NCBI RefSeq assembly: GCF_000346465.2
Contig: NC_034009.1
Location: forward strand, 16,222,950-16,286,949
Direction of reading: 5' to 3'
DNA: 64,000 bases
Origin: Prunus persica
Lineage: Eukaryota > Streptophyta > Magnoliopsida > Rosales > Rosaceae
Of the stretch, positions 55,792-64,000 are shown piece after piece; position 1 is the first letter of the stretch, and the number at the start of each line of letters is the position of its first letter. Under the pieces are notes generated by a model, which did not search any database, had not been told where the DNA came from, and saw only the letters and a list, made by a program, of their open reading frames with translations. The position numbers and the translations under genes were made by a program.

Positions 55792-58700
55792 ATGGTTTCT
55801 CACCAAGACCAAAGTAAGGACTCTGGCTCCAAGAAAAATGGAGGTAAGGAGCTTGGAATGGTAACTCCTGAAGAGAAGTCTTCGAAGAAGATGAAGTTTG
55901 CTTCATCATCTGCTGAGACAGAACCAACCAGCACGACAACAATCTTTGATGATTCAAAGTCTGGTCGAGGTATGAGCACAATGCCTCGTGTTGTGAAGAG
56001 AAAACTTCAGAAACTCAGGCCAATTGTTGAGTACAATAAAAGGGGGAAAGGAATTGGCCAAGCACATAGTGAGATGCAGTCCTACATTGGTGTGTTGGCA
56101 CGCTCCAGAGTTCCACTTGTGGACATGAAATGGGCTCAAATCCCCAAGGATATAAAGGAGCAGATTTGGGAAGCAGTTGACATTGCTTTTGTGGTAGGTC
56201 AAGGGGGCAAGAACTTTGTGTTAGCTTCTGCTGCCAAGAAATGGAAGGATTTCAAGTCTACACTAACGAGGCATTATATCCTTCCATACACCAATGACAG
56301 GGAGAGATTAAGCCAACCCCCTGAAACATATAAATTCATAGAGAAAGCACAATGGGATGCCTTTGTAGCTTCAAGGTTATCCAAAGATTTTGAGTCTGTA
56401 CATTCTCAACATGCACAGATTAGGGAGAAACTTGAGTACAATCATCGATTGTCTCGAAAAGGATATGCTGGTTTGGAGGATCAATTGGAGGAAACCATGC
56501 CTGGGGTAGAAATTGATCGATCTACCTTATGGAAGAGAGCTAGACAGGACAAACATGGTAACATCCCGGATCCAAAGGTGGCAGAGAAAGCAAAATTAAT
56601 TGTAAGCCTACGCACTCTGTTTTAAATTTTTATTAAACTGTGAATAATTCTTATTACGTCTTATGATATATTTTGCGTCGTGTGAATGATATTACCACGT
56701 CTAAATTTTTAAAAAAATGTCGTTAAAGGTCTAAATCAGGAATCACTACTCTGTTTTCTGTAATTATAGCATAAGATGTCGGTGGTTCATTTTCGCGTCG
56801 TTTGTATTAAATTACTACGTCGAAATGTTTTAAACAAGGTCGTTAAAGGTGTGAATATTGAATCATCCCTCTGTTATCTGTAAATAAAGCATAAGACGTC
56901 GGTGGTTTATTCATTTCGTCATTTTAAAAAACTAACCACGTCGGTATGACTACCGTCGTGATAAATTATAATAACGTCAATTTATATGTTACTGCGTCGT
57001 CTGAAATTAATAATACGTCGTTTGTATATAAATAACCGTCGTGTGTTTTTTGTTCTTACTTTTTTATATATCTTTGTTTTAGGATGAATTGCAAAAACAA
57101 GTCTCGGAAGGCAAAGTCACTGTATCTGGCAGCAATGATGTGCTGACCATGGCTTTGGGCCCCGAGCATCCAGGCAGAGTGAGAGGGGTAGGTGCTGGGA
57201 TTTCCCCAAGGCAATATTTCAATTTACCCAAACCACAGAGGATGAGCTTTGACGACCGTTTAAAGGACAGTTTAAGAGTTCTCCTTCAAGAAGAGAATAA
57301 AAAGATGGAGGCTAAGGCAAGGGAGGAGGCTTTAAGGATGGAGGCTAGAACCAAGCAATTGGTAGAGGCTGAGAGGGAGCATTTCCTGAGTCAGCTTTCC
57401 CAATTAATTTCCAATTTTGATCCAAGCATGCTTAAACCAAGAATTAGCCAAAGTCCCAAAAATCCAATGTCTGACAAAGCAAGCTGCTCTGGAGGTGATG
57501 TGAGATCCCTACATTTTGAGGATGATACTGCCAAAAATGGGAAACATCAGGAAGAAAAGGTAACATATCTGAACTTTGAATTCTCTGTTTTTTTAAAAAC
57601 TATTAGACGTCGTTATTTTTAATAAAACCGTCGTTTGAAATACATACCACGATGTTTTAAAAATAAACCGTCGTTTGTATTTCAATACCACGTCGTATTT
57701 AGTTTACTTGTTTTACACGCCATTAAACGTCGTTATTTTTAAAACTTTGTGGTTTTCAGACGACGGGGTTAGTCATTCCCGACGTAATAGATGAAGAGAA
57801 AAAAGATGAAAAACAAGATGAAAAGGAGAAAGAAGATGAAGAAAAGCATGACGACCAGGTATGTTCACATAACTTTGCCTGTTTTATTTGTTTTTCAAAA
57901 TTTCAGACGTCGATATTTTTCTTTAAACCGTCGTTTGTTTACAACTTAGACGGCGGAATTTTTTTTAAGACGTAATAAATTATTCACCACGACGGTGTTT
58001 TTGCCGTCGTTTAAATTCTTTTCAGACGACGTTTTGTTCCTTAAACCGTCGTTTTTATTGAATTACCACGTCTTTTTTTTTATTTCTTTAAACAGGTTTT
58101 TGAAGTTGTTGATTATTCAAATATGGAGGCGCCATCTTCTTTAAAATCCCTTTGTCGTTATGTGGAAACGACACTAGTGCCTCAGGATAAGACCCTGAAC
58201 TTTACAATTGATAAGGAGGTGTTTGGTCTAGAGCGCGATACCTTCCTCCTGCCTGAAGATATTACACAATTTGCAGGCATGGAAGAAATAGGAGCTACGG
58301 TCATTGCTGTATATATGAGGTTTGTCATTCTAAAATAACCACGTCGTTAGTATGTACCGTCGTTATTGCGTCGTCTTAACTAACTAACCACGTCGTTAGT
58401 ATGTACCGTCGTGATAAATATATTATAACGTCGTTGTCTATTTCAGTACGTCGTGTGAAATTTTATAATACGTCGTTTTGTTATACATAACCGTCGTGTG
58501 TTTTTTTGTGCTGACTTGTTTATATTATTTTATATATTTAGGTACTTACACGATGTTTTGAAACAAGCCAATATGTGCAGCATGGTAGGCTTTATCGACC
58601 CTGCTACAGTTAGTGCCAACTCTGGCACAATAGCTGACAGATCACGACTGGCAGCAGCTCGACTTCAGAGGACTGATGGTGAACAGATTTTCATGATGCC

Positions 58701-59457
58701 TTACAATCCAGGGTTAGTCTTCTTAACAGGATTTTGTTTTTATGATTTTCAATAAATGACAGCGTATAAACTAACCACGTCGGTGTTTTATTTTATTGAG
58801 TCGTTTGAAAATACTAACCACGTCGGTAGTTATTTATCGTCGTGATAAATATATAATGTCGTCGATTGCTACTTTATTTCGTCGTGTGAAATATTATAAT
58901 ACGTCGTTTATGTAAATAACCGTCGTTTTTATATTAATTTTGTGCAGCCGTCATTGGATCTTGTTGATTGTGAGACCAAAGAGGGAAACCGTCTATTTTC
59001 TGGATCCTCTGCCAGGAAATCGTGTGGTCGATGAAGAGGCCAAAAACATCGTGAACAGTGCTATAAAAATTTATAATTCTCACATAGCCAGATCAGGCCG
59101 TAAGGCAGTAATTTGGAAAACTCTGTCAGGCACACCAAAGCAACCCAGCAGTGTCGAATGCGGGTATTATGTGATGCGCTTCATGAGGGACATCATCATG
59201 GATCCTTCCTTGGCGTTTGAGAAGAAGGTAAGAAGAAATTACCTTCATACATTTTACGTCGTTTTTTGTATTATCAACGACGGTCATGTAAAATTACCGT
59301 CGTTGAATAGATATACTACGTCGGTTATGAAAAATATCGTCGTCTGTCATTGTTTATGCAGTATGCCAAGGGAAAACAGGAAGCGCCATACCCCCAAGAA
59401 GCAATTGATGAAGTCCGGAATGAATGGGCAGAGTTTGTTTGCCCTCACCTGGAATAG
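55792..59457 (+). CDS. CACTA-2 second gene: Ptta/En/Spm-type domain fused to a Ulp1 (C48) cysteine protease, 718 residues, intact
   Basis: Seven coding exons with GT-AG borders join without a stop: 55792-56601, 57083-57559, 57760-57858, 58096-58319, 58542-58712, 58948-59227 and 59362-59457 (2157 nt). Residues ~65-190 resemble the plant transposase Ptta/En/Spm region (V-D-M-K-W-A-Q-I-P-K-D-I-K). A charged coiled coil follows (~315-345), then an acidic linker encoded by exon 3. The C terminus is a Ulp1-like peptidase: His596 in R-H-W, Asp613 in F-L-D-P, Gln659 and Cys665 (Q-x5-C-G), so the catalytic set looks complete. Ulp1 proteases remove SUMO from proteins. For a transposon protein the target is unknown; SUMO-dependent silencing or its own partner protein are possibilities. 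The TTG four codons upstream is not needed as a start. Confidence 0.88.
56602..57082 (+). repeat. Intron 1 of the Ulp1-domain gene, built from CGTCG-motif units
   Basis: Holds a ~125-bp tandem duplication (56695-56815 and 56816-56940, both with 'gtcgttaaaggt' and 'agcataaga.gtcggtggtt'). The last ~150 bp ('actaaccacgtcgg' to 'aaccgtcgtgtg') are homologous to the ends of introns 4 and 5. Confidence 0.85.
57560..58095 (+). repeat. Introns 2 and 3 with exon 3 between them, CGTCG-motif rich
   Basis: Intron 2 is 57560-57759 and intron 3 is 57859-58095; each contains 6-9 motifs. Exon 3 begins ACGACGGGG and then CCGACGTAATA, matching the 'gacggcgg....aagacgtaata' stretch of intron 3. This suggests that the start of exon 3 was recruited from repeat sequence. 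Confidence 0.8.
58320..58541 (+). repeat. Intron 4, CGTCG-motif unit
   Basis: Contains two near-identical 'ccacgtcgttagtatgtacc' blocks and the same ~130-bp tail as introns 1 and 5. Confidence 0.85.
58713..58947 (+). repeat. Intron 5, CGTCG-motif unit
   Basis: The ordered landmarks 'actaaccacgtcggtag', 'tcgtcgtgataaatata', 'tcgtcgtgtgaaat', 'ataatacgtcgttt' and 'aaataaccgtcgt' match introns 1 and 4. Confidence 0.85.
59228..59361 (+). repeat. Intron 6, short, with CGTCG motifs
   Basis: 134 bp with six motifs, including the inverted pair 'aacgacggtcatgtaaaatt' / 'accgtcgtt'. Confidence 0.8.
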
Positions 59458-60620
59458 GGGAATTATTGAACACTTGATATTTATGTATAATGTACAAATT
59501 TTGTCTATAATATATAATGTAAAAATTTGTTGAGGTTTTCTTAAATTAAAAAAAAAACAAACATACAAATTGCGTAACCGACGTGTAATACATTTCCAAT
59601 GACCTAATAAAGTCAAAAACCGTCGTTTTTTGTTGTTTCGTTTTAAACAAATCCAACGTAAAAGGATATTTAGACGACGTTCTTTGAACAATTGAGTCGT
59701 TTATGGTTTACAACGTCTTCAATTTCTTAAGGGTTCAGGGTAGTACTTTGTAACGACAGCGGTTAAGTCGTGGAATATATATTTTACGTCGGATAGTTAA
59801 ATATCCGCCATGGTTTCTCATTTAAACGACGTCATTTTAACAACTTAATCGTCTATTAAAATTTACAACGTCTACAATTTATTAACACCGACGTGGTTTG
59901 TTGTTGTGATAAGAATATTTTATTATTTTTATATCAAAATATTCAAAATAAATTTAAAATAAATCAGAAAAATGCAAAGTCAACTCCTATTAAGTCATTG
60001 ATATATTTTCTTCCCCCTAAACCTTGAAAAAATTCATTTTGAATAACAAAAATTTAAAATGACCATCCAAAACAAAATTGTTTTGATGAGTCATAAAATC
60101 ACTTCTAGTTTTATGGTTTAGGGTTTAGAGTCTAGGGTTTAGAGATTAGGGTTGTTATTTATTGGGGTTTATTTTTAAAGTATAATTTTTGGGTAGTCTA
60201 GGGTATATATTAGGCTGTAAAACCATAAACCCTTTTATAAACTTAATTTTTAAAATTATATAATTTAGTTTTAAGGGTTTAGGGTATTAATTTTTAACGA
60301 CGGTGGTTGAGTCGTGGAATACATATGTTACGTCGTGCAGTAAAATATCCGACATGGTTTATACTTTAAACGACGTCATTTTAATATGTAAGTCGTCTAT
60401 TATAATTTACAACGTTTTCAATTTCTTAACCCCGACGTGGTTTTTCAGTCGTCTTTATTTCAAAATATTCAAAATAAATTTAAAATTAATCCGAAAAATG
60501 AAGCGTCAAAATAAATGGCGTTACGTTCAGTGTTTTCGTCGTGGAATATTAAATTTACGTCGGTTCTTGTAGAACTTTTGCCATGGTTTTTCTTTCGACG
60601 TTTTAAAGAGCGCGCTCTCT
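59458..60620. repeat. CACTA-2 spacer between its genes: direct duplication and motif array
   Basis: 59736-59990 and 60283-60510 are about 250-bp direct repeats ('ggttaagtcgtggaata', 'aaacgacgtcattttaa', 'caaaatattcaaaataaatt'). Between them lies AT-rich sequence with TTTAGGG-like heptamers (60110-60290). No gene. Confidence 0.85.
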
Positions 60621-61436
60621 AAAAATTTTCGCGCACCCTAAATTTTTTAGATTTGCTCTTATTCTTATACTTCTAATCCTGAACCCTAAAATTTTCAGAT
60701 TTCGCGCAACATAACATTTCGCTCTCTCACTTCTGCTATAATTAAAAGTTGCACTCTCCAGGCTCCGTCGAATCTGTGAGCTCGTCCAACCTGTAAGTAC
60801 AAACCCTATCTTCCCCTTGTAAATTCATTGAATGATATTAGGTTGTTTTGTTAAAGGGTTTTAGGTATATGCTTTGCGATCTGTTAATAATGTGCTTATA
60901 GGTATGGGTTCATGGATTTTCTGTTTAATGGGTTCATGGATTACATTATCTGTTATGTTGAATTGGGAATGGATTTAATTTTGTCGGATCTTTTAATCAC
61001 CCTATGTTATGTTGAATTGGGAATGGATTTATTGTTTTCATGCTTGGTTTCATGTATATGTTGGTTTCTTGCTTGGTTTCATATATATGTTGTGTTCTTA
61101 ATGGGTTTTGGGTTCTTGAAAATAAACTGAGACACGACGCCTTTTTAGGCATACGACGACGATTACACGACGGTTTATGAAAAAACGGTCGTTGTATTAC
61201 TTATACACGACGGTTTTCAACGACGGTTTTTTCATAAACCGTCGTTTGTATTACTTATATTAGACGACGTCTGTTGAAAATCCGTCGTCTATATATGCCA
61301 AATACGTCTGTTTTTATTTGAAACCCGTCGTCTCTGTTGTGTATTACTTGCTATTAGATCTTTGTATAATCTGCTATAGTGATGGTTATTGCCTGTATTT
61401 TCACTTTATTATAGATAATAGGTTATAGTGTCGGAG
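60621..61436 (+). promoter_or_regulatory. Leader of the CACTA-2 transposase gene
   Basis: A probable untranslated exon ends at a donor (AACCT/GTAAGT, 60792/60793). The leader intron has a tandem 'atgttgaattgggaatggat' repeat (60950-61030) and a tight motif cluster (61130-61345, with long inverted pairs such as acgacggttttttcataaac-type arms). It ends near TTATAG before 61437. Confidence 0.6.
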
Positions 61437-64000
61437 ATGGATAAGTCATGGATGCACTCGGATAGAAGATCGAAGGCATATGAGTTTGGGGTGGAAGCAT
61501 TTTTGAACTTTGCTGTAGAAAATCTTCTAACTACAACACATATCCGTTGTCCATGTGTTAAATGTGTTAATTTGAAGTTGTTTGGGGTTGGAATTATAAG
61601 GGATCACTTATACTTTAATGGAATTGACCAAAGCTATAAGAATTGGACATTTCACGGAGAACCTTGGGAAGCAGCTACTAATGCTAGTAGAAATGTTGAA
61701 GAAGATGATGGCCATAGTAGGTACAGTTTTGTGTCTGAAGAAATTGATATGGATGATAATGATTTTGGTGATTTTGGTTCCGATCCGTATGAGTTTGCCA
61801 ATGTGATTGGGGATGGAGATCAACCAGTGTACCCTGGTTGTAGAAAGTACACGAAGTTATCGGCATTAGTGAAGTTGTATAATTTGAAGGCAAAACATGG
61901 GATGAGTGATGTCTGTTTTACAGAATTATTGATACTTCAAGGCGATTTGCTTCCAGAAGGAAATACAATACCAACCTCTATGTATGAGGCTAAAAAGACT
62001 TTGTGTGCATTGGGGCTGAGTTATGAGAAAATGCACGCATGCCCCAATGATTGCATCTTGTATAGGAAGGAGTATGAGGATTCAACTAATTGTCCTACTT
62101 GTGGTATCTCAAGGTGGAAGGAAGGCAAAGATTCAATCTTGAAAGAGGGTGTGCCAGCGAAGGTGGTGTGGTATTTTCCTCCAATTCCAAGGTTTAAAAG
62201 GATGTTTCAATCACATGAGACAGCTAAGAGTTTGACTTGGCATGCTGCTAGAAAATCAATTGACGGTCAGATGTCTCATCCATTCCCCGTCTTGGAAACT
62301 TCTTGATGATAAATGGCCTGAGTTTGGTAATGAGCCGAGAAACTTGAGATTGGCTCTTTCATCTGATGGATTCAATCCCCACAGTTCTCTAAGTAGCAGA
62401 TATAGTTGTTGGCCGGTTATCTTAGTTACATATAATCTCCCTCCATGGCTGTGCATGAAACGAAAGTTCATGATGTTAACCTTATTGATTTCCGGTCCTA
62501 AACAACCCGAAAATGATATAGACGTCTACTTGGAGCCTTTGATTGATGATTTAAAATCTTTGTGGGATGGGATTAGAGGAGTGTATGATGCACATAATGG
62601 AGAATACTTTACACTCAGAGCTGCATTAATGTGAACAATTAATGATTTCCCGCCCTATGGAAACTTATCTGGTTGTGTTGTTAAAGGATATAAAGCTTGT
62701 CCAATATGCGGCGATGATACACCTAGTCACAGGTTGAAAAATGGCCACAAAATTTGTTACATTGGGCATAGAAAATGGTTACCAATCAATCATCCATATA
62801 GGAGGCAACGTGCAGCTTTTAATGAGAAACCTGAATATGGCATACCTCCCGAGCCATTAACCGGAGAAGAAGTGCTGCATATGGTTGAAAATGGTGACAG
62901 AGTTTGTTGGAAGAAGAAATCAATATTCTTTGATCTCGAGTATTGGAAATACCTTCCTGTGAGGCATGCCCTAGATGTTATGCACATTGAGAAGAATGTT
63001 TGCGATAGTATCATTGGTACATTGCTGGAGATCCCTGGAAAAAATAAAGATGGGATTGCTGCTCGATTAGATTTATTGAACATGGGGGTCAAAACTGATT
63101 TGCAACCCGAGTATGGAGAAAGACGTACTCGTTTGCCTCCTGGGCCTTGGAATTTGTCAAGAGCAGAGAAGAGAGAGGTTTGCAATTCTTTCTATGGTAT
63201 GAAGGTCCCTGAAGGTTATTCTTCAAATATTAAAAATCTTGTATCTTTACAAGATTCAAGACTTCTTGGCCTTAAATCACATGATTGTCATACCTTAATG
63301 CAACAATTGCTCCCTGTGGCAATTCGTTCTGTTTTGAAGAAGCCTGCAAGGTATGCAATAACTTGTTTGTGCTTATTCTTCAATGCTATAAGTGCAAAGA
63401 CTGTTGATGTTTTCAAGCTAGATAAGTTGGAAGAAGATGTAGTAGTTACTCTGTGTTTGCTTGATAAGTACTTTCCCCATTCATTCTTTGATATCATGGT
63501 TCATCTAGTAGTACATCTTGTCAGAGAAGTTTGTCTATGTGGGCCAGTATATTTTAGGTGGATGTATCCGTTTGAAAGATATATGAAAGTGCTGAAGGGG
63601 TATGTTCAGAATCGTAGTCGTCCCGAAGGTTGCATTGCTGAGCGGTATATAGCTGAAGAAGCGGTAGAGTTTTGTACTCAGCATTTATCTGATGTTAGTA
63701 CAGTTGGAGTGCCTTCAAGCCAAAAGATGGGACTTTCAAAGCTATTATCAGGTTGCACAGTGAGCGTAGTTGATCAGGACTTGTTGAATCAAGCACATCT
63801 ATATGTCTTGGAGAATACGGAGGAAGTCCTACCTTATATCGAGTACGTATGAGTTTTATTCTTTAAGTTTCCATTTTAAATTATTTCTTATGTTTATCTT
63901 CTATATTTGGGACCGTAATGCTTGAATTTTTCGTGTCATGTAGGCAACATATGATCCACATCAAGACTGCTTATCCAAAATTTAGAAAGAGAACAAAGTG
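61437..64000 (+). pseudogene. CACTA-2 transposase (TNPD type), frameshift plus nonsense, runs off the window
   Basis: The ATG at 61437 starts M-D-K-S-W-M. The Transposase-associated region has C-P-C-V-K-C near residue 40. The tnp2 core follows (M-H-A-C-P-N-D-C, F-P-P-I-P-R-F-K-R-M-F, L-D-V-M-H-I-E-K-N-V, G-L-K-S-H-D-C-H, F-R-W-M-Y-P-F-E-R-Y). Two lesions are seen: a frame change at about 62270-62290 and a TGA at 62632-62634 where the family has Trp (W-T-I-N-D-F-P). A GT-AG intron lies at 63843-63943 and the next exon continues past 64000. Orientation is the same as the Ulp1-domain gene, 2 kb upstream. Not functional as it stands. Confidence 0.9.

Larger units (their letters stand above)
52183..64000 (+). 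mobile_element. CACTA-2: left and central part of a second CACTA transposon (continues past the window)
   Basis: The left terminus CACTACTACAAAAAGTG at 52183 is the standard CACTA end, and TTC precedes it (expected 3-bp duplication). Subterminal ACGACGG / CCGTCGT motifs start at once. It contains an RPN6 gene fragment, an intact gene with a Ulp1-type protease (55792-59457) and a broken transposase (61437 onward). The right end is not in the window. It was inserted within a GAACTTC motif of the old Copia element. Confidence 0.92.

Noticed and set aside
60912..61130. 72-codon hydrophobic ORF upstream of the CACTA-2 transposase
   Set aside because: Produced by a short tandem repeat in the leader intron.
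1..64000. tRNA, rRNA or other structured RNA genes
   Set aside because: No cloverleaf-type or rRNA-like sequence was recognised on either strand by eye; a covariance-model search was not possible here.

Overview
The window is repeat-dense plant nuclear DNA: AT-rich, with GT-AG introns, Copia-type LTR retrotransposons primed by initiator tRNA-Met (TGGTATCAGAGC), CACTA, Mutator-like and PIF/Harbinger DNA transposons, and captured plant gene fragments (a B3 domain and the proteasome subunit RPN6). A eudicot is likely. Rosaceae would fit my general impression of these families, but I cannot verify that from sequence alone. No tRNA, rRNA, CRISPR array or prokaryotic operon was seen. A 100-base run of N (39199-39298) marks an assembly gap.

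1-30 kb: a locus that has duplicated several times. Its unit carries a small minus-strand gene family, not recognised, with a polar Q/E/N-rich body, a Gly-Asn motif and a hydrophobic C-terminal segment. Copies or fragments lie near 1.0-1.8, 9.05-9.4, 26.2-26.6, 29.7-30.0 and 38.1 kb. Mobile elements have entered the copies, and the uninterrupted paralogues serve as empty sites that fix the insertion boundaries. These are LTR element 1 (2000-8059, target duplication GTACA), a small LTR element with a composite LTR (9594-12176, GTACA), a PIF/Harbinger fragment, a MITE, a complete 10.6-kb CACTA element (15156-25800, target duplication ACT) and a solo LTR (27942-28446, GTAGT).

30-42 kb: mostly non-coding transposon debris, with a truncated Copia element (35438-38087), a Mutator-like element with a 9-bp duplication (39337-40770) and a second long-inverted-repeat element (40900-41873).

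42.4-64 kb: a nest inside an old minus-strand Copia element. Inserted into it are a young non-autonomous Copia relative (43555-46833), an unassigned LTR-like block (47.8-49.7 kb), a 1.36-kb solo LTR (50807-52170) and the left part of a second CACTA element (52183 to beyond the window).

Both CACTA elements carry two genes. One is a TNPD-type transposase (Transposase-associated and tnp2 regions), broken in both elements. The other is a second gene with a plant Ptta/En/Spm-type domain. In CACTA-2 this second gene is fully open over seven coding exons (718 residues) and is fused to a Ulp1/C48 cysteine protease with its His, Asp, Gln and Cys residues in place. The most unusual signal is that all six of its coding introns, its leader intron and its flanks are packed with the CGTCG-core motif of the element's own subterminal repeats. 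The exons lack the motif, except the first bases of exon 3. Three of the introns are visibly homologous to each other. CACTA-1 uses a different motif (GCGCGACGAA) and also has internal clusters, a B3-domain gene fragment and a 0.2-kb palindrome in the transposase leader.
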